Part shown: one piece after another, positions 11,760 to 24,805 of the stretch
How the letters are laid out: each line of letters opens with the position of its first letter
Numbering within the stretch: the stretch's first letter is position 1
From: Gordionus sp. m RMFG-2023
Taxonomy: Eukaryota > Nematomorpha > Gordioida > Chordodea > Parachordodidae
DNA length: 64,000 bases
Assembly: GCF_954871325.1 (NCBI RefSeq)
Contig: NC_088777.1
Coordinates: 45,423,366-45,487,365 of the forward strand
Direction: 5' to 3'
Position numbers and translations under genes: made by a program
Notes under the pieces: model-generated
Databases searched by the model: none
What the model saw: only the letters and a program-made list of their open reading frames with translations
What the model was told of the DNA's origin: nothing

Positions 11760-13577
11760 GCTAATAATTGGATTTAAATTAATAAACAGTTTTACGTGTA
11801 AAAAAATTGTATTATGTATATATAATATGATTCCTTCCATACAAACTTAATATTATTTTCCCTTTTTTTTAAATAAATATTTTTAAAGTAGGTGTATATA
11901 CTCAAAAAATTAACCAATCAGGAAAAGAACCAATCTAATATTAATATAAAATAATAAAGAGAAAAAAAAATACATAAAAAAATAACAAAAATACATATTA
12001 AAAAATGATAATCCCCCCGAGAGAAGCAACAACCGATAAAGAAATACATACGGATAAAGGAGGAGAGTAAAATATTAGGTTACATAGTAAGTGTATGGTA
12101 TGTGAATTAGAAGGATCTGGGGATACAATGGTTATGAAATATGGCGAAATATAACGATTAGGAGGCAAATATTATGTAAAGAGGAGGGGCCGATTTAGAA
12201 TTAATGAAAATGAATATAAGGGTGGAATCTGGGAGGGGGAGGGGCTAGAAACTTAAATATTGATGAGAAAATGAAAATCAGGTAAAAGCTTTCTAAGATG
12301 ACAAAAATTTTAATAAATATAGGTTCAATTAAATTTTTCATCTTTAATTCCATAATATTTAGTGTTTTGGGAAATCCCATTCCCCAATCTATGAAATTTT
12401 CGCAAGAAAATATAAATAAAGACTTTGGAAATCCCTTTATCTAAAACAAAAATTATTTGGAATTCTATGAGGGAATTACAAGTGCTTCGTAGGAACACTT
12501 TGCTCCCACTTATATTTTTTAAAATTCCATTTACTCCTTTTTTAAATCAATTATTTCATAGCTATTTGACATTTTTAATTAATTGTTTTTTTTTATCCAT
12601 TAGACTTTGCACACTCATATATTAGTATAGCAAATAGCAATATATTATGCATGTATTTATTTATTTATATTATCGACATTATATTAGATTTATAGAATTT
12701 ATTAAAGCGGTTATACTTAACTATATCGGTGTATTTATGTTTATTTAGCTCTGATAAAATAGTAGATTTATAAATTGAATTAATTACATGTATGTTAGCG
12801 CCAATATGCTTTTTCTCAGGAAATGTGTGATTTTTTCAATTTTAAATCATTTTTTAAGCAATTTTTTTAAAAAATTTAAAATCTGATTTTACTGTTGAAA
12901 TACCTAACCTATGAATTTTAGATAATTTTGCTATGTGCCTTTTGAAATTAAAATTAATCCAAAATGATACTTTAAATTACCCCCTTTCCTTAAGGCGAAA
13001 TTCGGATCGCGTGACTGATTTCTTTGATCAAGTTATATTTTCAGGAAAAAAAGTGGGTTTAAAATTTAAATACCAAATATGCCATTGATATATTAATTCG
13101 AAGACTCACAATCAATAACATATTATTTTATTTTTCTCTGAATAAAACAGTTTATTAATAATAAACGCAAGAAATCCTCAAAATTTTCAATATTTTTTAG
13201 AAGAAAACCTTTAAAATCATTTTTGAAAAAAATTAATATTACAATTATTTCTTTGATTAATTAAAAACTGCATAAACATTTCTAAGAAGTTTATATTTTT
13301 TTTTTTATCATGATTTTGAAGAGGTATTTAAAAATATTTTTTCTTATATTTATTTCTTTTTCCTAGAAAAAATTATGAAAATATTAAATAACCTTAAATA
13401 AATAATATTAAAATAAATATAATTAATATAAAAAGGTTTAGATTAGCATAAAATTGATAATACATTGTTTTTCGCTTTTAAAGTTATAATTAAATTTTCT
13501 TTTAAAAAAATACTATTAATATAGACTGAAAAAATTTTAAAAATACTAACTCATTTTTTTTGTGGATAGAATATAAC
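11760..13577. other. Non-coding upstream region of the peroxidase gene
   Basis: AT-rich sequence with no supported exon. A short open stretch at 12425-12625 is mostly hydrophobic, low-complexity translation and has no splice context. The promoter of the peroxidase should lie towards the right end, but I see no decisive element. Confidence 0.35.
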
Positions 13578-16500
13578 ATGAAATTCATTCAATTAGCTTA
13601 TAAAAGAAATTCCAAATATCTTTATATAACGATAAAACGTTTATTATCAATCATAGCTATTCATCAGTTTATTCTGATATTCAATCAAATATATTCTGCT
13701 CATTGTCAATTAGAATCGATTTTAGAATTTTTGAATTTCCGCGGGAATGATTTTAATTCTGTGAGAAGGGTGTCAGGCATTGATGACAGAGCTTTTAGGC
13801 TATCCAGAAGGGATATTAATAATGTCATCGATGAATCAATGCGGCGAGTAGAAGAAATGGCTCAAAAAGAGCTCAAGGCTGTGTTATTTATAAGTAAGGC
13901 TATATATTTTAGTTGAATTACAAGGAATCAGAGTTCTGTAAGCTCGGACCAAAGCCCGGTAAAATATAAAATAAATCCGGACAGGGACTAAGATATTTTT
14001 TATAAAACCCGGGCCCCCGATAAAAATAGTAAATAAAAGTTATATCGAAATTGTTCTAAATAACAACATTTTAAAATATTTCGAGTCGGGCCATAAAATA
14101 ATCAAAATTAAAATTTGGGCCGGGTTTGATTATTAAATTTTATAAATCCTTGTCGGGCTTTAAATTATGATATCGGCAGGTCTCTGGAAGGAATTCAAAA
14201 ATTGTAATTTAAGCTTATTTTTTTAACTCTAAAAATATATCTAATTATCACTCTAAGTTGAAGGAGGGGGGGGGGCGGGGGTTGATAATAAAAATTTTAT
14301 ATGGGTATCAAATAAGTGAAATTATAGTATTCACTCTTGGCCTTAATGGGTCAAACTTGGTATGGGGTTGAGGGGGAGGGGGAGGAATATAAATATTGAT
14401 ATGGGTATCAAATAAAAGGGAATTAAATTTTTTTTGATTGTAATGAGGGCGAGTCTAAGCCTCCGAAGGGGAGATAAGGAATATTTGTGTACACATAAAA
14501 TAAGGAATATTTGTGTACACATAAAATATTTAAAGGTATCAAATAGAAGCAAATTATAATAAAGGAGAAAATCCTTATTCCCCGTCATTCTTGACGAGCT
14601 ATTAGCTAGTCATAAAATATTTCCCACTTTTTCAAACAAAAATAAATAAATAATTGCCTCATTTATTTTTATAAAACAGCTAACCCAAACACCGGAGGAG
14701 CAGAGATTATCGAGAACATGAAAATAAAAATGGGGTTTGTTTCAACCATGGCAGCCGATGGTCTCAAAAAATTAATGCAGTAATGTTCTTTGATTTTTGA
14801 TGTATTTAAAAAAAAGATTTATATCATATGTTAGATAAATATTTCTACCAAGAATGGAGTTGGGGGGGGGGGGATTTTGATTGAAACCTAAGTGGCGTAT
14901 AGCGAGTTGAAGATGCTTTCGGCATTAGGATAAAAGGGTAGGGTGTAGAGGTGTTAAAAGATACTTTTCAAAACAAAAATGTATCTAGCTAAATGTAGAT
15001 ATAATTTTCAAATATAAAAAGATTCAAATCAAGATATATTTTTTTATTATGATCATGTAATGTACGCATAATGCCAACTTGAATATCTAACATTAAAACT
15101 CAAATTGTGATTGAATTGAACCAAGTATTTTTTAATTCTGTTCAATATTTTATATTTTATTTATATATAAAATATTATATAAAAAATACTCTTAGTTTTA
15201 ATTATTTAGTAAGGCAGCTCCGTTTAAATATATTTATAAATACACCTAAAAAGAATTTAACTGGTGCACTGAAGGGTAGCTTCATATATTTTTGGATATC
15301 CTTTGAATGTAGTAAAACACGACTCCTTTTTAAAATAATCAGTCATAGTTTGATGGGTGCTAAAATTTATATCCTTACCCATTTGGGGTTTAGCAAAATC
15401 TTACAGCAGTTATGTTAGGTGGGGTTGGGAGGTTGATAATAAATTTATTAATGATTGTAACCACTACAATAAATCTTATTAAAAAATGGTGAACCTAAAC
15501 ATATATAATATCCAATTACAGGAAGCCATTTTTTTTACCTAACTGTTATCACGTAATAACACTCGGGATATATTATAAATTTTGAGGACATAAACCCACT
15601 TTCAAAATTAAATAGATTTTCTCTAGAAGGATCTTTCTCAATAAGTGTATCCCATGACTTTAATAGACCTTTTATATTTCTTATTTTCTTTTTAGTCGTT
15701 CTTAATGATGGTACTATAAAAATTATAATTAACCCCGAAATTACTTATCGTATTCTAAAGGAATTATTTCAATAACAACGTTACACGTAGCTTTACAAAA
15801 ATGCGACGAATATTTCTATAATCGTTACATTTTTTGAGTAACGTCGTTTATTTTTGGTAATTTAATTTATTCATTCATTTATTTACACCCTAAATTGATA
15901 AAATTTAAAACATGAATTATGATAATTTTTTGAAAACTTATTGTAGATATCTCTTTAGAGATAAGATTAGTGTTGTTAATTTGCTTGGTCGTAAAATTTA
16001 CGACTCTTTTATGTGCTCAGGCCACCCAGAGTTCAGACCTGGGGTTTAGACCTACCTATGGATTACACCTGGGGCTAGGATAAATGAAATGTAAGAAAAA
16101 ATAAATCTCAGGGTTCAGACCTGTGCTCGGGGTTCGTGCTCAAAGCTGTTTTGGTCAAATTTTTAGACCCAAGCCGCGGGTCTGGGTTTTACACAACCAA
16201 CCAATTAACAACACTAGATAAAATCTCTTGTGCTTATTTCTAAGTCCAGTTCTCAAGATGCCACCACTCCTACAAAAAAAATTTGATTTCCTAGTTGGAG
16301 CTAGACTATATAAAATATTTAAATGATGCTAAGAATGAAGTAATTTTATATCTTCATGATCCATCATTTGAAATTAATATATACTACATTAATATCCCAT
16401 AATCAAGAAATTTTTATTCGTTATATTACATATTTAACCACCTTTTTTTTTTGCTAATTCGATTAATAGACTAATTATACTTTCTTTTATCAAATACTTA

Positions 16501-19500
16501 AAATTATAATATTTTATTGTTATTATATTAATAAAGATATAATATATAGAAACTAGTGCTACAGTTTATATTGCCTTTTATTACTTTAAATGACTTGCAG
16601 AGAAATGAAGGATTACAATTTTTTTTAATATAACGGCATTACAATTTTTTTTAATATAACGGCGAGTTTTTGTAACCTTAAATGTTCTGAATAACGGCAA
16701 CGTAACCTTTAATTTTTTTTAAGATGACGAGAGTAACATCATTACTCATTGAATAACTGCGAAGGTAACCATTAAATTTTTAGAGTAAAGTGCCCGACCA
16801 TGCTCTTAGGAGTGCTGAATAAAATTAATAATATTTTAAATCCTTAATAGGATTAAATTTAAAAAATATTAATATAATAAAAAACATAAAATTAAATAAA
16901 TCTATAAATAGATACAGATACAGCTGAAAATGCATCTGGATATTTAACAATTCTGGTAGAGGGATGCCATATTTTATATCCTTTTTTTCTGATTCTGATA
17001 CTGATAATTTAGTGGCAAAGCAATTACTTGTAGAAGGCCAAGAAACTGTTATCTAAAATTTGTTGGTCTGAGTTCATACTTGCAAAACATTTTTACTTTT
17101 ATAATTTTGAAATAAAGTATTTTGATAACTTAGAATTGCATTCGCAAATCTTGCGAGGTTAGCTTTTATTTACTAATTCGCGATTACGAATATTTAAAGA
17201 AGAAATAAAGGTTTTTTTATTATTTTAAGTTAGGCATATTATATTTAATAAATTTTTTTTAAATATAAAATTGAAATAAAATTTAGTGTCATTTTTTTTT
17301 ATAAAATTGGCTTTAAAACCTAGCCACAGCTTAAATTCTCATACAATATAAATAGAATAAAATTTTATTGAAAATACTAATTGTAGTGTGTATAAAATAT
17401 TGACAGAAAATAATTTAAAAAACAAGTTTTTATAACTTCTTATCAAGTAAAATATTATACAAAAAATTTATTAAATACTATAATTATAATGTGATTTTTT
17501 ATTTTCGTGGAAAATTTGCCAATTCTTCAAGAATTTCGTTTGTCTTTGGAACCAAATCTCTATAGATATTTAGCAAAGCTAACCCTTTTAGCCGAAATTC
17601 GGTAATAGCATTTCGTAAATAAGTTTTCAACCTTCTCAAGTTGGAAAAGGTCCTTACATTCGCACATGTTGTAATAGGAAATTCAAGAATATAAAACAAC
17701 TTCAAAATATTTGGAAATTGAGCCAAGGTTTACTTACACCGATTGAGCGCATCAATAGCATGCTTAGGTAAAATAACCAAACGTAGTAAATATTTATACA
17801 ACAATTCAAATTCACTGATTGATTTTATTATCAATATCATAAGAATAAAATGCTAAATATAATTTTACCAATAGTGGCATCGGAAAGCGAAAAAGGGTCT
17901 TTAGGTAATAAAATTTGAAGAGTGCTAAAGACTTGTATCCAAAAATACTTTAATTTGCGATAAAAAAGTATCTAAGAATCGGATGAAAATGGATATGTTA
18001 TAATATTCTTCAATTGAGTCAGCATTTATATCACATCAATTGCCTAGGTAACGAGGCTTAATTAAAATGTTATATAAGATTTAGAAATTCAACGTCTAGA
18101 TAAATATTATGAAAATATTCATATTTACCTGTTCATATAAGAAAATTTAATAATGCAACTAGCAGCAAAGATAAACTCTAATTGATATTGCAAAATTATG
18201 ACGTAGTGGGGGGGGGGAGGGAGGAGTGTAAATTTTTTATTAGCTTAAAATTATATTTATGAAAACAGTCAAATTTGCGATTCTCCCCATTGGTTACGCG
18301 TTTGCGAGGATGAGTCAGCCTAAGATGTTATGTCACTCTGTTTATTTATTTATAATAGACAACACCAGACAATGGATAAAAATACATTAGCAGAATATTT
18401 GCATTCTTTAGACCTTAACTCTACGGTTATGGAAAGCGAATGTCCTTATAATTATGACCCAATGAGGAGCGAGAGGAAATGTAGTTTCGACCAACCTTAC
18501 AGGGAAATAGACGGTTTTTGCAACAATATAAAGTATCCTTTCAGAGGTTCGTCTAATTATCCAGCTCAAAGATTTATTCCGGCTGATTATGGAGATGGTA
18601 TATATATAGTATAAATAAATACATAATAAAAATAAAGAATAAACAAATAAATAAATAAATAAAAAAATTATAAGCGTATTGACCATAACATAATATATAT
18701 TTGTTTTATTTTACCTTTATTTGTTATAGGTTTGAATGAACCTAGGAGATCTGTAAAGGGTGAGGAATTACCAAATGCTAGAATTATTAGTAATGCAGTT
18801 CTGCAAACTAACCCAAAAAATCATTCAACGGTGACCAATATGATGATGATATTTGGATTATTGATGGATCACGAAGTTGCATTCGCTTCTAGCCCAACAG
18901 GTTTTTAAGCGTATAATCATAAAAAAATTTATTTTATTCCATATCAGGATTTATGTTTGGTAATGTAAAATGTTGCAATACCGGAAGTGCTAAACTTCAT
19001 CCTTTATGTATGAAAATGGATTTTCCTGAAGACGATGCCTTCTTCGGTCAATACAAAGTAACCTGCATGGAGGTGGTTAGATCTTTGCCCGCTATAGATA
19101 CGGACTGTAGATTAGGTTTTTTAAAATTATAAAATCTTAGGTCCTAGGAATCAAAATAATGACGTCACTTCCTATATTGATGGCTCCCCGATATATGGGT
19201 CTACAATAGAAGTGAATAATAGACTTAGAGCTTTTTCTAGGGGTAAAATTTATCAATAATAATTATGTGTTATATAATAATTTTTTTAGGCGAATTAAAA
19301 GTTCAACAAAATAGCTTAAATCCAAGGTTAAAAACATTAATGCCTATCGCGAATATATCGACTACAAATCAATGCGAAATGAGACGCAAAGCTGGACCTT
19401 ACAAATGTTTTGCTGCTGGTAAATTCTATAAATTCACTTATAATTTAATGATGTTCGTAACACAGGAGACGCAAGAGCTAATGAAAATTCTTTATTGATT

Positions 19501-22126
19501 GTTTTCCATACCTTATTCTTTCGAGAACACAATCGAATTGCACAAAGTTTGCAAAAAATAAATCCTCGCTGGAATGATGAAAGATTGTAAGTAAATATCA
19601 TTTTATTTTTTTTAGTTTATTATTTATTTTTTATAACAGTGCATAGATTAATAATCAAAAGATCGCAGATTCACTCGAATTAATTTTTCCATTTACACTC
19701 GAATTTAAAAATTTATCTATAGTGATATATTATGTTTAGGATAAATATATAACTATGAGCAATTTTTAATTTATATTTTAATTAAATTTAATATTTGATA
19801 GATATCAAGAATCTAGAAGAATCTTGATTGCAGAAATTCAACACATATGTTTCAAGGAATTTATACCGATCCTATTGGGTCAAAGTAACTTGGAAAAATT
19901 TGGACTCGGACTTAAGAACACTGGATATTTTGTAGGGTATAATCAAGAAGTGGATGCTTCGGTTGATCATGGATTTGTAACGGCAGCTTTTCGATTTGGA
20001 CATAGTTTGATAAAGTTTAAGCTTAATTTTTTTTTTCCTTTGTAAATTATTTTATAACTGATTATAAAACTTTAGCAAAGACATGTTTAGAATAAACAGC
20101 AAAAATGTGCATATGTCTACTCTGAGCCTAAAGACCGATTTTTTTCAACCACAACACGTTTACAGAAATATACCCGAGGGAATGGATCCACTTTTAAGAG
20201 GCTTTTTTCATCAACATGCTCAAAATATGGACAATCATATAGTTGAAGATGTTCGTAATCATCTCTTTAAACTTCCCCATGAAAAATATGGTTTATTTAA
20301 TATTTTTAAATTATCACATTAAATATATTACGGTGGTGTTTGCAATGCAGCATGGCAAGGGCAAATAGTAAAATTTTGGTAGATACAGTAGCTTCGAGTG
20401 GTAAATTACGAGAAGGAGGCTATTAGGATTGGTTTTTTCGATAGGGAGAGGGGAATATTTTTACAATACGCCTACCTTTAACGAAAATTATCATAATATC
20501 TAAATACAATCATCTGAAACATTATAAGGAATTATAATATAATTTAAAAAATATACTTTTCTAAGAATAGAGAGACCATCTGATTTTAATTATAGTATAA
20601 CTTAACACCTATTATTCTTGGATAGGAATGGATTTGATTGCATTGAATTACTACGAGGAAGAGAACAAGGGGTCCCCAGCTATAATGAATGGAGAGAATT
20701 TTGTGGCTTGCTAAGATATAGGAATTGGGATGATATGAGGAATCACATAATTCCTTCGGCTATTGATGGAATGAGAGCAACATATGAGTAATTATTATGT
20801 ACAACATATTTAAATTAAACTTTTATGATTGCCTGAAAGCAACCACTATAATATAATTAACAATTTTTTTTGGTTATTCACAAAACTTCCATCACTAAAG
20901 ATAACTTTCTGCCTGATTTAAATGATTCGAAAATTCATATTAATAAGTTTGAAATAAAATTGTAAGTCACGACAATATTGCAAATGTATTAAAATGTCTA
21001 AATTTATATAGGAACGTTGACGACGTAGATATATTTATTGGGGGAGTTGCGGAAATAGTTCTTCGAAAAAATGGCGCAAAAGAGAGTGACGGTATATTGG
21101 GTCCTACATTTTCTTGCATAATCGGTAACCAATATAAAAATTTCAGGTATGGTGATAGATTTTGGTATGAAAACGATAATTCTAACATTATTAGTCACGC
21201 TTTTACACCAAGTAAAATATTTTATAAAAATCATTGTTGTTTAACAAAATCCTTTTCAATTACTAACAATATTTTAGGACAATTACAAGAAATACGTAAA
21301 GTCAGGTTAAGTAGGGTGATTTGCGATAATTCTTATACTATAGACTCGATATCAAGAAACGTGTTCATTAAACCTGATTTCGAGTAGGATTTTTTTTAAA
21401 TATAAAATAAAATATATATGTACCGGGTGGAGCTAAATAATGATGCTAAACTATGATATAAGCGAATTGGGGTTATAGCAAGTTTATATAATACTTCAGT
21501 CTTTAAAATAAATTTTTTACAAATTGCTTTATTCTAAAACACATGTTGTGTAACAAAAATTTGGTGTAAAAAAGACAATTTATTTGTAATTTATTATAGT
21601 AATAACTTTACTATTATTATAGGCGAGCTACAAGAGAGAGGGGAGAAAGGAATAATTAACCATCATACAACTTTTATTAGAACTAATCATATTTCATAAA
21701 TTTCTAACATAAATAATAATATGTTGAGTAATGCTGTACAATATGATGCCAAATATTGTGAAAATGGTAAGCCGGAAATGAGGCAAATAAATTAAATTTT
21801 GTTTTATTATAATAATTAAGTTATTAACTAATATCTAAATTTACAAAAAATACCCAACCCCCCCCCCCCCCCAAAAAAAAATAATTAATTAATTAAAATA
21901 TAATATAATAAATAAAGACAAAGAAGGGATATAATATAAGTTTATAAAGGAATGGATGTTATAATTATAATCTTCGTTATTATATATCTTATTGAATTAC
22001 ATACTAGAAAACAAAAATATAATAATTTGCATAATAATGTAAAATTTAAATTCAATTTTATCTAGAAACCCGGTCGTTTATTGTAGAGATGTTCAAGGAA
22101 TTGATTTCAGACATTGGCGTGAATAA
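13578..22126 (+). CDS. Secreted animal heme peroxidase (chorion peroxidase/peroxinectin type)
   Basis: Oxidises substrates with hydrogen peroxide using a covalently bound heme; relatives crosslink cuticle or eggshell or act in immunity. Fourteen exons: 13578-13893, 14680-14779, 18359-18597, 18730-18900, 18948-19115, 19141-19242, 19290-19418, 19466-19586, 19802-20014, 20076-20290, 20626-20787, 21012-21211, 21278-21383, 22066-22126. This is about 767 codons once the missing base noted below is counted. The first exon carries a signal-anchor-like hydrophobic stretch. The core begins YREIDGFCNN. Asp265-His266 (FGLLMDHEVAF) match the heme-linking Asp and distal His, Arg412 and Glu415 (GDARANE) the distal Arg and second heme-linking Glu, and His516 (FRFGHSLI) the proximal ligand. 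The C-terminus has RVICDN and ends DFRHWRE. Every junction is phase-consistent except that exon 11 lacks one base near 20648, between GMDLIALN and LLRGREQG. It is therefore a recent pseudogene or carries an assembly error. Exons 1-2 are less certain than the rest. Confidence 0.9.
13929..14186. mobile_element. hAT-type MITE in peroxidase intron 1
   Basis: It starts CAGAGTTCTGTAAGC and ends GGCAGGTCTCTG. The 8-bp flanks CAAGGAAT (13921-13928) and GAAGGAAT (14187-14194) differ by one base, fitting a hAT target duplication. The inside holds the GGGCC/CCCGG motifs typical of this family. It is non-coding and 258 bp long. Confidence 0.75.
14235..14610. repeat. Dispersed repeat, copy 2
   Basis: It shares the poly-G start and the TTCCCCGTCATTCTTGACGA end with 10560-10725. 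Inside, a phrase with ATATGGGTATCAAATAA occurs twice (about 14298 and 14399) and AAGGAATATTTGTGTACAC is duplicated in tandem (about 14476-14521). It lies in intron 1 of the peroxidase. Confidence 0.5.
15968..16216. mobile_element. hAT-type MITE (TAGTGTTGTTAATT ends)
   Basis: The inverted ends are TAGTGTTGTTAATTTG and the complement of TAGTGTTGTTAATTGG. The 8-bp flanks are GATAAGAT (15960-15967) and GATAAAAT (16217-16224), one mismatch. The interior has several CAGACCTG/GGGTTCAGACC phrases and no coding sequence. It lies in intron 2 of the peroxidase gene. Related ends occur at 38500-38702, 23663-23861 and 63929 onward. Confidence 0.8.
17499..17760 (-). pseudogene. hAT transposase C-terminal dimerisation domain, remnant
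   Basis: The minus-strand translation carries the hAT C-terminal signature in order: FPNILKLFYILEFPIT, then NVRTFSNLRRLKTYLRN, then RLKGLALLNIYRDL. The usual form is ATAERSFSTLKRLKTYLRS followed by RLNGLALLNIHRD, as in ZMYM1-like and related transposase-derived proteins. The reading is open for 75 codons but upstream sequence is interrupted by a stop, and no N-terminal half was found. It is a transposon remnant inside peroxidase intron 2, not a host gene. Confidence 0.8.
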
Positions 22127-22744
22127 TTAACAGACTTATATATTTTGAAGAAAGTAAGATAAAAATAAAGCACGAACAGATAAACCTTTTACGAATAAAA
22201 TCACAAATTATGTAACATTTTTATTTTTGCATTGGAATGCGCCAAAAACCGAAAATATATAATTATTGTATATAAATTATTTTGCATTTAAAAAATGTAC
22301 AGATTTTATAGTCTATCATGTTTTATATTTTCTATATTCAATTTTTTGTACAATAAAATGATTTTCCCATAAATAAGTATTATATGTAATTCTTATGCAA
22401 AGATCAAAAGAAAAATGCTTAATTCATACTAAAAGAAAACTTGTTTAAAATAAATAATGTAATAATCACTGATGATAAAAATATAAATTTAAGCTAGATA
22501 TTCCGAGTAAAACACATCGGAAAATAAAAATAAGATGGGTATAATTGTGTATATGACTTTGATGTGAAATAATTTACATGAATGATTAAGAAGCGAGCAT
22601 GGAGTATTAGAGTTCAATCAAATAAAAGTACCATGATACAAAATGATGGAGTTCCGATGAAAATCAAAAGAATATAATGAAATAAAATAAAATGAGATGT
22701 TGGTTAAGGAAAAGTATCGAGGGGTGAAAATAAGGTGCAAGTAG
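22127..22744. other. 3' flank of the peroxidase gene
   Basis: AT-rich and non-coding. Several AATAAA-like signals occur soon after the stop, for example in AAAAATAAAGC near 22158-22168, and could serve polyadenylation. Nothing else was recognised. Confidence 0.35.
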
Positions 22745-23119
22745 TTTGGTTTTTTAAATAATGAACAAGTGTATTAAAGAATTTATCTAGAGGCTTGAAT
22801 GATTCAAAGTCAAACAGGATAAAATCAAGGAACATCTATAAATATGACATGACTAGGATTCATGGCGTTACTGTAAAAAGTAGCTATCACAAAGACTTTT
22901 CCAAAAAAATAATGGGCTTTAGCTAATAAATGTTTGGTTTTTAAAATAATGAACAAGTGTATTAAAGAATTTATCTAGAGGCTTGAATGATTCAAAGTCA
23001 AGGATAAAATCAAGGAACATCTATAAATACGACATGACTAGGATTCATGGCTATACTGTAAAAAGTAGCTATCTGGCTACAAAGACTTTTCCAAAAAAAA
23101 TAATGGGCTATAGCTAATA
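22745..23119 (+). repeat. Tandem duplication, two units of about 188 bp
   Basis: Both units begin TTTGGTTTTT and run through AATGAACAAGTGTATT, GAGGCTTGAATGATTC and GACTTTTCCAAAAAAA with few differences. Unit 1 is 22745-22932 and unit 2 is 22933-23119. The high similarity suggests a recent duplication. Confidence 0.85.
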
Positions 23120-23195
23120 AATTCTAAATGTAGCGAATCTATTTTAGTAGCCTTTTAAAATTATGTCAAATTTTTTTACTTTAAATATGGGTTGT

Positions 23196-23372
23196 GCTAT
23201 TAAACACTAACTTAATATTTAAGGCAGTAAAATATAACCTAAGCCTAGATATTTAGTTAATGGATGTCTAAGTCTTTGTGCCCTCTAAGAGATATAACTT
23301 TAGTCTTACGAGATATTTCTAGAAAAAATATTGAGTTAGCCGTTTTAAATCGGCTCAAATAGAGGCGTTTAC
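23196..23372. mobile_element. Decayed hAT-type MITE related to the TAGTGTTGTTAAACGG family
   Basis: The right part reads ATATTGAGTTAGCCG followed by TCGGCTCAAAT, the complement of the end seen at 63929 onward. The left part GTGCTATTAAACACTAAC is a weaker match. The last bases of the right end and any target duplication are lost. Confidence 0.4.
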
Positions 23373-23384
23373 CTTCAGCGACAA

Positions 23385-23475
23385 AGCGTTTATAGAAGCA
23401 TGGAAAGCATTGCTTCCCTTCTTTTTTCTTAAAAATTTCTAAATAAAATTAATATATTTTTCCGCATATTTTTTT
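23385..23475. repeat. Dispersed repeat, copy 2
   Basis: It matches the repeat at 1250-1345: TATAGAAGCATGGAAAGC, the short hairpin, then a shared A/T-rich run with AAAATTAATATATTTTT. Confidence 0.5.
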
Positions 23476-23662
23476 TAAAAATTGCAATATCTTTATATCT
23501 TAGTACTAATATAAAAATCTAATGTTTTGTGATTTATTAGTGCTTATAAATAAATTAGTGCAAGGTACATATTATATTTTAGTTGTTTAACTCGTTTGGG
23601 AGATAGTTTAAACGTAAATGCATTATTTAAAAAAATCAAAGAAAGAAAATTATGTAAGCACT

Positions 23663-23861
23663 CTCGATTGAGCAGATTTTTTAAAAATGACTAACTCAAA
23701 ATTCTAGCCAGAAAAATATTGCACAAGCCTCAAGATGTTGCTAATAAATATCTAATCTATAAGGCATCTATGACCAAAATTTTTAGGCTTGAGTAACTAG
23801 CCAAGATATTGAGTTAGCCGTTTTTAAAATCCAAATCAAATCGAGCCGTTTAATAACACTA
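23663..23861. mobile_element. hAT-type MITE (TAGTGTTATTAAACGGC end)
   Basis: The right end reads GAGCCGTTTAATAACACTA. Inverted GACTAACTC and GAGTTAGCC blocks lie inside the two ends. Flanks AAGCACT on the left and TAGCACT on the right suggest a decayed target duplication. The left terminus has lost its outermost bases. Confidence 0.5.
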
Positions 23862-24805
23862 CTAGCACTGATTATCTTGGTATACTTATATAAAATATAT
23901 TATTGGTACATACTAATTCATCAATCAATATTTCCAGCCAATAACAGAAACTAATTATGCGAAAAAATAAAAATTATAACAGTACGCATTGGGTCTTGAA
24001 TATCGGGAGATTGCGAATCTAAAAATTACATAAAAATACATTTAGATTTCATCAAAATTATTTTAATTTTTGGTTCAAATTATATTATATTTTGAATCGA
24101 GTTATATTTTTAAAAATTTGATACAAATCTGATACTCATATTTACACAGCCCTAAGATCATTAAGCAAAATATATGCATAAATATTACCTATTATTTCTT
24201 TTTAACGTATTTTAAATTATGAGACTCGATGCCACTAGTAGCTTTGATATATATTTTAGTAGCGTTACTATTAAAATAGTCAAATAGATGGGCGGCCTTT
24301 TTAAAAAATGTTATTTCAATACCAAAATAAGAAAAAAATGATCACTGTAAAATTACGAACGATTACAATGAAGATTTATTTTCCCTCAAGCGTTATGATT
24401 GAGTGATTGTTTCGTAAAGCAATACTATGCACTTTTACACATGGAAATATAAAAGGTAAATAGGTTTAATACTAATTATAGTATCTATGGGTAGTCACCT
24501 TTAATTTATTTTATTAAATTTATTACAATTTTTTTAATGTAAAAATTTTATTACAATATTAAATGCGCCAATAATATGGTTTAATCATAGATCCTTTGGA
24601 TATTTTCCCGTACATGGAAATACAAAATTAAGATGGAGAGTTTAATCAATTTAATAAAATAAAAGTTAATTTTCGTGTTGATATCAATATTAAAGTACCT
24701 TATCCCTCATCCATGCCACTTATTCAATAATTATCAATATTTTTTGAGTCTAATCATTATTATTTTTAAAAGTTTTAGTTGAATAAAATTATAATGTCAA
24801 TATCA

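Noticed and set aside
13560-13577. An earlier start for peroxidase exon 1
   Set aside because: The codon there is TTG; the first ATG in frame is at 13578 and gives a better leader.
15107-15418. A 103-codon open stretch on the plus strand
   Set aside because: No domain, no splice partners, composition expected of AT-rich intron sequence inside the peroxidase gene.
17499-17726. A 75-codon open stretch as a possible host gene
   Set aside because: It is clearly the C-terminal part of a hAT transposase, without the rest of the protein.
18408-18686. A 92-codon open stretch on the minus strand
   Set aside because: It overlaps peroxidase exon 3 on the other strand; its translation is low-complexity hydrophobic sequence.
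20901-20961. An open, splice-bounded stretch between peroxidase exons 11 and 12
   Set aside because: Joining exon 11 directly to exon 12 gives the exact family sequence (MRATYENVDDVDIF) in the right phase, whereas including this stretch creates a stop.
21384-21387. The stop right after KPDFE as the end of the peroxidase
   Set aside because: A donor just before it joins in phase to 22066-22126, which encodes the expected C-terminus ending DFRHWRE.
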